A stretch of DNA of 64,000 nucleotides. It comes from Chitinophagaceae bacterium. Lineage in GTDB: Bacteria; Bacteroidota; Bacteroidia; Chitinophagales; Chitinophagaceae. Made by a program: the position numbers and the translations under genes. The stretch covers positions 124,001-188,000 of the forward strand of contig JAEUVB010000013.1 in NCBI GenBank assembly GCA_016786845.1. Direction: 5' to 3'. The notes beneath the pieces are model-generated. The model did no database searches. It was not told where the DNA came from and was given only the letters and a program-made list of their open reading frames with translations. This document shows, piece by piece, positions 1-8,548 of this stretch. Position 1 is the stretch's first letter, and every line of letters begins with the position of its first letter.

Positions 1-555
1 CTGTACATTACTGTTTTTAAACGGCACATGACGTCTCAACCACGATTCTACATCTGATGTTTGTACCAGCATAAAGTACAAAATAAAATACATGATAGCC
101 ACATTACCCAATCCCGATAAAGTGCCGCCCAAAGAACTCCGAATAAATTTTAGTACCGGTTCATTAATTTTAGCTACCGTTTCCGGCTTCAGAATATCAA
201 TCTGATAATTGACAATTAAATATTGGTGAATTTTTTCAAAGGCGATATTAATCATTTCAGGGTTTTGCAAAATGGGCCCCAATTGATCTATTACCACTGA
301 GGTTAGCCATGCAATCGGTACAATCAGGATCATGAAAGATACCAATATCAATGTTAACGCAGCAACCCATCTCTTCCATTTTCTTTCGACAATTAATCGA
401 ATCATGCTATTTCGCATGATTACATATAATGTAACGGCCCCCAGAAAAGCACTCAGCATAAAATACATTTCACGGCTAATGATGATGGCCAATAAGATAA
501 CCACGGTCAAAAACAAGACCTGTCTGATGGTATTCGGATGTATCTGATTTGACAT
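1..555 (-). CDS. AI-2E family transporter (UPF0118), C-terminus cut by window edge
   Basis: This is the N-terminal 185 codons of a polytopic inner-membrane protein; the reading frame runs off the left edge. The start at 555 gives MSNQIHPNTIRQ, followed by paired hydrophobic segments, a basic stretch (IVERKWKRWVA) and another long hydrophobic segment ending in IVPIAWLTSVVIDQL. That order, with a soluble stretch (FEKIHQYL) before the next membrane pair, is typical of the AI-2E/PerM permease family (PF01594). The family includes AI-2 exporters and Na+/H+ antiporters, so the substrate cannot be told. It lies just upstream of the GT-C-like gene on the same strand with a short gap. The family call is from pattern recognition and is fairly secure; the transport role is inference. 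Confidence 0.8.
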   Translation of the reverse strand, partial: MSNQIHPNTIRQVLFLTVVILLAIIISREMYFMLSAFLGAVTLYVIMRNSMIRLIVERKWKRWVAALTLILVSFMILIVPIAWLTSVVIDQLGPILQNPEMINIAFEKIHQYLIVNYQIDILKPETVAKINEPVLKFIRSSLGGTLSGLGNVAIMYFILYFMLVQTSDVESWLRRHVPFKNSNVQ

Positions 556-611
556 GAATACGAAAGTACGGCTAAATGCTCAAGAATTAATTAGTTCCGC
601 ACGCCATTATT

Positions 612-2171
612 TCACTCCCCCTTGACCTGGTAGACATCCATACCATCCAGCTTGGTGATCAGTTCAAAGCGGTCTTGCGGCAGAAGCAAGGGAGGCTTAT
701 TATTCTCCGATGTGTATATAAAATAATTGATTCCATATCGATCAATTTCTTTTAATAACTCATCATAGGTATAGTCACTTCTTTCGATGGTAAAAAATTG
801 GGTTCCGGTTAAATATGCGATCACCCACATTCGACCCGCATCAATCGCATTAGAACTAAACTTCCCTTTGAAGGAATGTTTTCTAAGTTGCCCTGACACT
901 TCAAATAAATCTTTGTTTTTAAACCTAAGACTTTCATATTGCGAGACAGGAAACAACATGAATGAAACAACCACGAGCAACAGGTTCAGCTTATATAAAT
1001 ACTCCGAAATAAATTGGTTTCGATATTTTTGAAGCATCCACATACCGAGCATCATCAATATAAATGTATTCAACCAAATGTATCGGGTTTCGATATGCAT
1101 CATCAAATAACCCAAAGGCAATAGGAGTATGGTCATGAACAATTGTTCGGCGATATGGTCAGCGCTCTTTTCCTCCTCTTTTCTTCTACGATAAAAGTAA
1201 AAATATGCAAACAGGATAATCCCTCCTGCAAACAAAGAGATTTCACTAAAACATCCCACGGCAACCATGCAGGTATGGATGACTCTGCCAACCCATCGAA
1301 CGAAATGCTTAGACGAAGAAATCGGTCCGCTTAAATTTTCCTGTGTCATATAAGGATCTTCCCAAAACGATGGTGAATCATTATAAGTTGGTGGTATCAT
1401 TAATCCGATGTCCGGTTTAAACGATTTTGCGCTATTGATATTCCAACTCATATTCAGCGCACCGGCATGACCTGTCAGAGACCATCCCCCATACTTTTGA
1501 TGCAGCGCCACCGACCATGGAAGCACCATGATGAGGGCAGTGAGCCCCCCGATGATAAACCATTGAATGGCCTTTGTTTTTTCGACCATTTGTCGTCTGT
1601 AAGCCAGAAATAACAGCACTGCAAAATGAAGGAAGAAAAAGATTAAACTATATGCTTTGGCATAAAACCCAATGCCCATCAATATGCCGCAAAGAACCGG
1701 GTTCCACCAACTCCGATAAAATCCATCGGCAAAGAAAACATTCAAATAAGCCAATACGAATACCAATTGCAGCACATCTCCGAACATTTGAAAGTACACA
1801 AAGTAGACTACAATAAAAGGTAATGACAGTGCAAATAATCGTCTCATCAAGATAGAGAGATTCAAACGCAGAAATAATAGATAACTCAAACAAATGACCA
1901 ACCCACCAAAAATGGCATTAAGTAATTTTGCTGTTTGCCATGCATCCATCCCTCGATGTAGAAAAGGCACTAAAAGCCATCCATTTAAAGGGCTCCACAG
2001 TCCATTGATACTTTTGAAATAGTCTGCATGGGCTACTCTTTTCGCAATCGTCAAATAGGCTACACCATCACTATCCAACATATAACCTAACCAAGGATCC
2101 AATACATACCATAAAATGGCATAGAGCAATAAGGATATTGGTAATATGAGAAAGTCAGCGAAGCGATTCAT
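612..2171 (-). CDS. Multi-pass membrane protein, GT-C (GT39/PMT-like) glycosyltransferase candidate
   Basis: A 519-residue protein with about ten hydrophobic segments and a soluble C-terminal part (from about residue 420). After the first membrane helix it has LDSDGVAY (Asp33, Asp35). An acidic pair in the first periplasmic loop is a hallmark of GT-C enzymes, which move sugars from polyprenyl-phosphate donors on the periplasmic face. A second aromatic-rich loop (residues 230-300) and the motif HIETRYIW late in the protein also resemble this fold. Its start overlaps the end of the upstream binding-protein gene by 17 bp, so the two are probably co-transcribed. Substrate and acceptor are unknown, and it could equally be an uncharacterised membrane protein of the same topology. 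Confidence 0.75.
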   Translation of the reverse strand: MNRFADFLILPISLLLYAILWYVLDPWLGYMLDSDGVAYLTIAKRVAHADYFKSINGLWSPLNGWLLVPFLHRGMDAWQTAKLLNAIFGGLVICLSYLLFLRLNLSILMRRLFALSLPFIVVYFVYFQMFGDVLQLVFVLAYLNVFFADGFYRSWWNPVLCGILMGIGFYAKAYSLIFFFLHFAVLLFLAYRRQMVEKTKAIQWFIIGGLTALIMVLPWSVALHQKYGGWSLTGHAGALNMSWNINSAKSFKPDIGLMIPPTYNDSPSFWEDPYMTQENLSGPISSSKHFVRWVGRVIHTCMVAVGCFSEISLFAGGIILFAYFYFYRRRKEEEKSADHIAEQLFMTILLLPLGYLMMHIETRYIWLNTFILMMLGMWMLQKYRNQFISEYLYKLNLLLVVVSFMLFPVSQYESLRFKNKDLFEVSGQLRKHSFKGKFSSNAIDAGRMWVIAYLTGTQFFTIERSDYTYDELLKEIDRYGINYFIYTSENNKPPLLLPQDRFELITKLDGMDVYQVKGE

Positions 2172-2886
2172 TCAAGGCTCTAAAATAGTCAAATGATTTC
2201 AAAAGCCGACTGCCGTACCAACTAAATAATTCTCCATCCACTAATCGGACCTCCGCCTCCGGCCACAGGGACTGAATCTCATCGATATGCTTTTCTTTAA
2301 AAGGATATGGCTCGCTGGATAATAATACCACTTCCGGATTCAGTTGTGAAATGAAATCAGCTTTCAATTCCGGATAACGTTCGCTCTGTACAACGTTTAC
2401 AAATCCTGACCTCTGCATCATATCATGAATAAACGTATCAGAACCTGCTGCCATAAACGGGTTACGCCAGATCAGATAGAGTGCAGACCTAAGCTTAAAT
2501 TGGGGCAGCTCGCCATTTTGTTGGGCAATATTTCTAATCATGACCTGAGCTTGCTTCTCCCGACCGCACAATTGGCCCACCTCCAAAATCATATCCATAG
2601 CCTCCTTTAAATTATGAATATCACTGATATAGGTTGGGAATTCTTGCGACAGGATTTCAACTTCTTCCTTGGTATTTTCTTCCCGATTGGCTAAAATCAA
2701 ATCGGGCCGGAGCTCCCGAATCTTATCCAAATTAAGATTTTTTGTACCCCCTACTCTCGTCTTATTGCGAAACCATGCTTCGGGGTGTATGCAAAATTTT
2801 GTAATGCCCACCACTTCGTCATCCAAACCCAGATCAAATAGTAACTCTGTTTGGGATGGAACGATGGATACGATTCGCTTTGCCAT
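2155..2886 (-). CDS. Helical-backbone metal receptor, BtuF/FecB-like substrate-binding protein
   Basis: The product is about 243 residues starting MAKRIVSIVPSQTELLF. An upstream in-frame start (to 2949) would run into the preceding gene, whereas the ATG at 2886 leaves an 8-bp gap, so I chose 2886. The motif IVPSQTELLFDLG, the block VGGTKNLNLDKIRELRPDL and the later PEVVLLSSEPYPF are typical of periplasmic-binding-protein family PF01497 (cobalamin/iron-siderophore receptors). No signal peptide or lipobox is visible, which is odd for a transport receptor. Signal-less BtuF-like proteins are, from memory, common in Bacteroidota and may act in the cytoplasm in cobalamin or metal handling. There is no permease or ATPase gene beside it. 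Confidence 0.8.
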   Translation of the reverse strand: MAKRIVSIVPSQTELLFDLGLDDEVVGITKFCIHPEAWFRNKTRVGGTKNLNLDKIRELRPDLILANREENTKEEVEILSQEFPTYISDIHNLKEAMDMILEVGQLCGREKQAQVMIRNIAQQNGELPQFKLRSALYLIWRNPFMAAGSDTFIHDMMQRSGFVNVVQSERYPELKADFISQLNPEVVLLSSEPYPFKEKHIDEIQSLWPEAEVRLVDGELFSWYGSRLLKSFDYFRALNESLR

Positions 2887-2893
2887 TTGATAC

Positions 2894-3262
2894 TTAAGAT
2901 TTGTCTTCACGAACTGTACGGTCTCCAAAATGAGCACGATACAATACAAGAATTACAAAAGAAAAAATAAGATTTGCAGGAAATAAAACATCACCGAGTA
3001 CTTTCCCGAAAAGATTTTGACCAAAGAACAATTTCATCGCCAATTCGTAAAACATCACCGAGAAATAAGCAAACACACACCACCGCTTCTTAAAGAAGAT
3101 ACCTACCCATAATGATGTATAAACCAATAATAATAAAGGATAAGCTAAGTGTAAGGTCCAACCACTGAAATCGGATATAAAACCGTAAGCTGCAGTGCCG
3201 GCAACGATCAGGTGAAAAGCCAATATGATTAGAAGAAGTATAGCGGTTGATCTTTGTATCAT
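2894..3262 (-). CDS. Small four-helix membrane protein, function unknown
   Basis: 122 residues with four hydrophobic segments (roughly residues 5-25, 35-55, 62-82 and 92-112) and a short charged C-terminus ending FGDRTVREDKS. I do not recognise the family. The start codon overlaps the TGA stop of the TamB-like gene by one base (TGATG), so translation is probably coupled to tamB, and the next gene begins 8 bp downstream. The tight spacing suggests one transcript running from tamB to the GT-C-like gene. Nothing in the sequence gives a catalytic or binding motif. Confidence 0.75.
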   Translation of the reverse strand: MIQRSTAILLLIILAFHLIVAGTAAYGFISDFSGWTLHLAYPLLLLVYTSLWVGIFFKKRWCVFAYFSVMFYELAMKLFFGQNLFGKVLGDVLFPANLIFSFVILVLYRAHFGDRTVREDKS

Positions 3263-6200
3263 CAGGATTCTGTTTTTGGAGAGGACTCAGTAATTCGGGC
3301 CGGTTTTTTCTTTTTGTGAGAAGTAAACAATTCAGTAAAACTATTAAACACTTTCTTATATGATATCCCTAGTCCGCCACGCGTTACGTTTTCCCCTTCA
3401 GCATCTATGGTATTGATGCGGAAGGCGTTCAGGCGAACCCGGCCATCTTCCGTCAATAATACCTGAGCCTTAAAATCACCGCCAATATTATAATTGCTGG
3501 TGGTCTTACCGGTTGCTGCATCACGACCGACATCAACACTGTTTCCAAAATCCACGATCACTCTGTCTTTTAACAAATTGGCGCTGATATTCACTGAAAA
3601 CTGATTTCTGTTGGCCAACGCACTCGCTTCATCCGGAGAATAATTTTGATAATTCACGTTGAGTGAAATATTCTTTAGTCCGGTAAGCTTTTGGAACTGG
3701 TTGGTCACCTCACCGGACACGGCACTACTGACCAAATCCGATACGGTAGAAATAGATCCCCGACTGTATGAACCCTGTGATATGCCATCGGAAGCTTTAA
3801 ATTCTCCCAGCAATAAGAGAACTCCCGCCTGAGAAACTAACTCTTTTTCGTCATTTTTAATTTGTTCCAATTTCGTATACCCTGCTGTACCAACCGCCTT
3901 ATTATCCGGCTGAATGATGTCAAATTTAATTTCCGGCTGAGCTAAAGATTTACTCAAGGTTAAGGGTACATAGGTCGCATAAGGTTTCTTGGCCTCCGCC
4001 CGGTCAAGGTCGTCCAAACTTGAAGCCTGATCACTCACCAGTGGATACAGGGGCAAACTTTTCGGCAATTTGTAAATGGCCTTAACATCCAAAGTCGCAT
4101 CTAACGGATCACCACTCCAGGTAATCTTACTGGTTTCATCGATTACAAATTCCTTTGACAATACACCGCGGAAATTAAAAAGGTATTTCCCTTCCGTAAT
4201 ATTATATGTCCCATACATATTGATATCATTACCCAAATCAACGTTCATTTGAATAGTTCCATTCCCTCTGGCAATGATCTCTTCACCGGTATTTTTATCC
4301 AATACAATAAATACCTGTGCATCCGGTGTTGCATCGATATTCATGTTGAGCTTCAGGTAATTCTTCTTTTTACGTTGACGGACTTCGGTTTGGGAACGAC
4401 CTATTTCGGCAAAACGAATATACTCATACACCGATGCATCGCCGGATGATCCAACAGGCAAATAAAACTGTGAACCCTTTAAAGGCCGGGCGTCAATATC
4501 CATGGTAATATCATCCAGGTATCCTTTTAATCTCAGGTCGGCACTGGCCGGCACATAACCATAAAATAATTCATTGTCCCATTCTCTCGTGTTTAAACAA
4601 AGCAGATCATTGGTTTGCATGGAAAAGTCGAGATAGAAATCCGAAAAATTCTTGTGTCGGATTTGTCCGCTCAACAAACCGGTATGATTTCCCGGGCGTT
4701 CATCTTTAATCACTATATTATCCATGTCGATGGTCCGGTTATTGAATCTAAATTTCGCCTGGGCAATATTATAACCCGTTCCTAAAAACAAAACCTTCAA
4801 GGATGCATCGTTTAAGGTAATGTTCCCGCTCACTTTGGGATCCTGCAATCGCCCTTCTACATTTACATGACCTGTGGCACGACCTTTTATGTTGCGTACG
4901 TAATCATATAAAAATTGATTCACAAATGAAATGCTCATGTCTTTCAACTGAGTCTTGATATTAATCGTACTATCCTCGGCATTGATGATACCGCTAATTT
5001 TTGCTTCATCGCCCCCTCGGTTGATTTTTGTTTGAGGATCAATTCGCAGAATTTTATCGGCAACATCGTAATTTACTTTCGCATAAATGTGTCCAATTGT
5101 ATCCTGATCAATCATCAGATCACTTACAGATTGTACCGTTGCATTAATCTTCTGATCTTTTTGAAAATCTTCCACCTCCACATGCCCATTTAAACGCCCG
5201 CGATAAATGGTTGAAAGACTGGCATAATTGGATAAATTTTCAAGGTCGATTTGTTCCATATCCACAATCAAATCATCCCGTAACGCATTTCTGGTATTCA
5301 CGCTTATTCGCTGTGCACCACTTTCAAGGATCAGGTCGCGGACGATAATGTGCTTTCCAAAAACCATATTGTGGTTGGAATAAATTTGCCATTGGTCCTC
5401 CTTGATACTGATATTTGAAGGTAAGACACTCACGTAAAGATTATTGTCGAAGGCAGTTGCCTTAAAGCTTAATGTAGCACTGCCGAGAATTTCATTGATA
5501 CTTTGTGTATTGATTGATAAAGAAGCGGTGTCCCGGGCCATACTCGTATTGATCTGAAAAGACGGAATCATTAAGTCCTCTTTATAATACATACTTCCAC
5601 TATTGGCATTCACATCCAAGCTATTAAAATCACCGGCACCGACAATGGCAATATCATTGAATAAAATGTCCTGATAACCCAATGTAGGCACATTGACATC
5701 CAGCGTAAATTTTTGTTTGTATGTATTCAGATCTCCTATGATTTTAGTTCCGGTGATCCCTCTGTATTCAGGCAAGAAAACATGTAATACCGAATCGGCC
5801 TCTTTAATGGTGACTTCAAATACAAACTCCTCATCTTTAAAATGCTTCGGGCGAGGTATATACTCCGGGAGGTAATGGCACAGATACAACTGAAACGCAG
5901 AGGGCAATTCAGAAATATTGAAATTTCCTTTCAGACTCGCATCTGCGATGGAGCTATTAAGTTGCAGATGTTTCCCCGCGTTCGTTATGGTTGATTCTAA
6001 TAACAAAGTATCCATTTTGACTTGATGAATACCATCATCGATCACGATATTTTTCAGTAAGGCTGTACCAATAAAATTATCAATATGATTACCATTAAAG
6101 TTTAATGTGGCATAACCGGACACAATCAATGGTGTTTGTGTGAGTCCAAGTTTTTGCATATCAAATCGAATCAAGCGCGTATTAAAATTATAGACCGGCG

Positions 6201-8034
6201 CCTCTCCACTGAGGTCCAGTTTACCGTCAAAATTCATGGCTAAATCCGGATCTACAGAAACGAATATGCCATCGAACTTTTTATTTGCAACCAGTCCGTT
6301 GATCGCCAAACTGTGATAAACATTTCCATTCAATTCTACCAGACTGACATCAGCCTTCACATTTGCTTTGAGGGTATTGAGATCAAAACCCTGGCCGTCA
6401 ATTTTTCCCTGCATGCTCATTTTACCCATACTGCTTTGCATGATCAAGGTGCCAATATCAAATGCACGTAAAGCCAAATCTCCATTGTACGTTGGAACCG
6501 TCGGCTTGAAATTCATATTCAAATCCAGATCTGCATTTCCTAAAGTGGATGTCAATATCCCTTTGGTTTTGAAATTCTCTACTTTGCCGGAATAGTTTCC
6601 GCTATAGGTAATCTGCTTCAATGCTTTCCAATTCACGGCGTCCACACGAGTTTGCGGAATCAGTGCGTTGAGATCTTCTCCACTGGTTTGTAAGGAAGCT
6701 ACATCAACATTAAAAATCGTTTGATCGATATCGGGCAAACCATCCACTTGTCCGCTTCCTTTAAACATGGTATTGCGCGTAGCGAGGTAAATATCCTTTC
6801 CTTTGATATGTTCAACGGTTCCTTCATAATCACCCGATACATCGACCGTGATTGGATATTGGTTTAAGACATTCGCAAAATAGGCCACATCTCTTGAAGA
6901 TACATTTGAGCGTTGCAGGTGTGCCTTCATGTATACCTTTTCGATATAGGATTTAAAATCATGAAAATTCCGATAGTTCATTTCAAAATGATCCCCAACA
7001 CTGGAATTGGCCGTGAGGAGTTTTAGGTTATCCAAACGACTTTGCACTTGTGATACTTTCGCATTGGCCGTTAAGGATTCTACTGAAAGGCCGCTTCTTT
7101 CTTTCGCGGTCAATTGTTCAATTCGACTAAAAATGGTATCAGCCAAAACCCGAGTATCCGACAAGGTGATTTGTATACCGGTAATTTTTAAATTCTTTTC
7201 ATCAAATTCTCCCGGTTGAGATATTGCACCGTTCACATTGTAAGCAAAAGCTGAATTGGATACTTTTAACTTTTTCACAGCAATGGAAAAAAGATCCGGA
7301 TTGAAAGGCGTTCCCCATGTGGTCGTATCATCGGGTGTTATATCTTCGGGCTTGCCTCCTTCATACTCCTTCACAAGAATATCTGCACGGTCGATCGCAA
7401 TTCCGTTGAGGCCTAGTTTTTTTTCGGCCAAATTCAATTGCTCAATATTCAGATCCAATGAACCCACATCAAAATGCATGTCCTCACCGCGCCAGGCATC
7501 ATCCATGTGAAATCTTACCCTGCTCAGGGTAATGTGCTTTAAATCAAAGTCCGGTTCTGAAGAAGATTTTTTGACTGCCGTTTCGGTCTTAACCGAAGTT
7601 GTATCCTGATTGGAAGATGCAAAAGCTTCACTGATAAATTCGTAATTCCAGCGATCCGATTTGAAACTTCGCTTCATCTGTACCAAGACATCGTCAATCA
7701 AAGCATCCTTCAGCACAGGAGCTTGGTTATTCCAATAGTTACTAAACAATTCAGAGGTCTTGAGACGAATGGTGCCAATATAGGCCAGGGTATCTTTCTG
7801 CTGATCTTCGATATAAACCCCCTGAATGTCAAACTGATTAAAGAATCCGAATTTTACATGAGCCACTTCTACCCGGGTATGCATCTTTTCAGACAAATAC
7901 TTTGCGACCCTTTTCACCAATAAATTCTGATAACGTTCCCGACTCAACATCCACACGGCCACTACTACTAAAAGCAGTATGACCAAAAGGGTATATCCAA
8001 GTATTTTGAGTAGACGTTTCAATGATAGGGTCAA
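3262..8034 (-). CDS. tamB: TamB-like translocation/assembly module protein (AsmA-like, DUF490)
   Basis: A 1,590-residue protein with one N-terminal membrane anchor (about residues 9-30, LGYTLLVILLLVVVAVWML), a long region of amphipathic beta-strand repeats, and a C-terminal DUF490/TamB domain. In the C-terminal domain ITWSGDPLDATLDVKAIY is followed by the Gln-Ala-rich LLLLGEF segment and a final block of alternating beta strands. Family members form periplasm-spanning hydrophobic grooves that help outer-membrane protein insertion or carry phospholipid between membranes. Bacteroidota versions are usually about this long. No TamA/BamA-like partner gene is adjacent. It leads a close-packed minus-strand run (membrane protein, binding protein, GT-C-like). 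The family call is strong; phospholipid transport versus assembly is not decidable here. Confidence 0.88.
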   Translation of the reverse strand: MTLSLKRLLKILGYTLLVILLLVVVAVWMLSRERYQNLLVKRVAKYLSEKMHTRVEVAHVKFGFFNQFDIQGVYIEDQQKDTLAYIGTIRLKTSELFSNYWNNQAPVLKDALIDDVLVQMKRSFKSDRWNYEFISEAFASSNQDTTSVKTETAVKKSSSEPDFDLKHITLSRVRFHMDDAWRGEDMHFDVGSLDLNIEQLNLAEKKLGLNGIAIDRADILVKEYEGGKPEDITPDDTTTWGTPFNPDLFSIAVKKLKVSNSAFAYNVNGAISQPGEFDEKNLKITGIQITLSDTRVLADTIFSRIEQLTAKERSGLSVESLTANAKVSQVQSRLDNLKLLTANSSVGDHFEMNYRNFHDFKSYIEKVYMKAHLQRSNVSSRDVAYFANVLNQYPITVDVSGDYEGTVEHIKGKDIYLATRNTMFKGSGQVDGLPDIDQTIFNVDVASLQTSGEDLNALIPQTRVDAVNWKALKQITYSGNYSGKVENFKTKGILTSTLGNADLDLNMNFKPTVPTYNGDLALRAFDIGTLIMQSSMGKMSMQGKIDGQGFDLNTLKANVKADVSLVELNGNVYHSLAINGLVANKKFDGIFVSVDPDLAMNFDGKLDLSGEAPVYNFNTRLIRFDMQKLGLTQTPLIVSGYATLNFNGNHIDNFIGTALLKNIVIDDGIHQVKMDTLLLESTITNAGKHLQLNSSIADASLKGNFNISELPSAFQLYLCHYLPEYIPRPKHFKDEEFVFEVTIKEADSVLHVFLPEYRGITGTKIIGDLNTYKQKFTLDVNVPTLGYQDILFNDIAIVGAGDFNSLDVNANSGSMYYKEDLMIPSFQINTSMARDTASLSINTQSINEILGSATLSFKATAFDNNLYVSVLPSNISIKEDQWQIYSNHNMVFGKHIIVRDLILESGAQRISVNTRNALRDDLIVDMEQIDLENLSNYASLSTIYRGRLNGHVEVEDFQKDQKINATVQSVSDLMIDQDTIGHIYAKVNYDVADKILRIDPQTKINRGGDEAKISGIINAEDSTINIKTQLKDMSISFVNQFLYDYVRNIKGRATGHVNVEGRLQDPKVSGNITLNDASLKVLFLGTGYNIAQAKFRFNNRTIDMDNIVIKDERPGNHTGLLSGQIRHKNFSDFYLDFSMQTNDLLCLNTREWDNELFYGYVPASADLRLKGYLDDITMDIDARPLKGSQFYLPVGSSGDASVYEYIRFAEIGRSQTEVRQRKKKNYLKLNMNIDATPDAQVFIVLDKNTGEEIIARGNGTIQMNVDLGNDINMYGTYNITEGKYLFNFRGVLSKEFVIDETSKITWSGDPLDATLDVKAIYKLPKSLPLYPLVSDQASSLDDLDRAEAKKPYATYVPLTLSKSLAQPEIKFDIIQPDNKAVGTAGYTKLEQIKNDEKELVSQAGVLLLLGEFKASDGISQGSYSRGSISTVSDLVSSAVSGEVTNQFQKLTGLKNISLNVNYQNYSPDEASALANRNQFSVNISANLLKDRVIVDFGNSVDVGRDAATGKTTSNYNIGGDFKAQVLLTEDGRVRLNAFRINTIDAEGENVTRGGLGISYKKVFNSFTELFTSHKKKKPARITESSPKTES

Positions 8035-8140
8035 ATGCCCGTGGCATCCTTACAAAAATAGTCCTTAGCCCCTTGAAATTTGCATTTATCTACATCCAAT
8101 AACAAACATTTTTTATTTGATAATCGTCTTACTTTGCAAG

Positions 8141-8530
8141 ATGAAAAAGTTTATTCTACTCCCCTTCCTGATCCTTGCTTTATCTATTACTTCTTGCAAG
8201 AAAAAACCCAGTGGTGGTTTGGGCGGGAATGCCAATTTAAAAATATCCGTTTTTCATCATAGTTTGGAAATTGACAGTGCCACGGTTTACATCAAATTTA
8301 ACGCTACAGATAAGCCAACCGATAATCAGTATGATTTGCAACAAGTCCTTCAAAAAGATCTTGCCGGGGATTCTTATGCAATCTTTGAAGGCCTTAAACC
8401 GGGTGATTATTATGTTTATGCGACAGGCTGGGACCCAAGTATTTTCAGCAATGTGAATGGTGGAATACCGTATACGATCAAAGAAGAAGCTGATATCCAA
8501 ATTAGCGTGCCCGTTACGGAGCAACATTGA
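8141..8530 (+). CDS. Small lipoprotein, carboxypeptidase-regulatory/transthyretin-like fold likely
   Basis: 129 residues. I chose the ATG at 8141 (MKKFILLPFLILALS) because it gives a clean lipoprotein signal with the box ITSC followed by lysines; the longer frame from 8117 only adds residues ahead of the signal. The mature part has a glycine-rich linker and then beta-strand sequence with EGLKPGDYYVYATGWDPS, the typical turn of small beta-sandwich (CarboxypepD_reg-like) domains. A similar lipoprotein lies at 38823-39206. It is convergent with the S46 peptidase, with 18 bp between the stops. Function unknown; probably an outer-membrane or periplasmic surface-exposed lipoprotein. Confidence 0.75.
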   Translation: MKKFILLPFLILALSITSCKKKPSGGLGGNANLKISVFHHSLEIDSATVYIKFNATDKPTDNQYDLQQVLQKDLAGDSYAIFEGLKPGDYYVYATGWDPSIFSNVNGGIPYTIKEEADIQISVPVTEQH

Positions 8531-8548
8531 GGCCCGAACATCAACGCA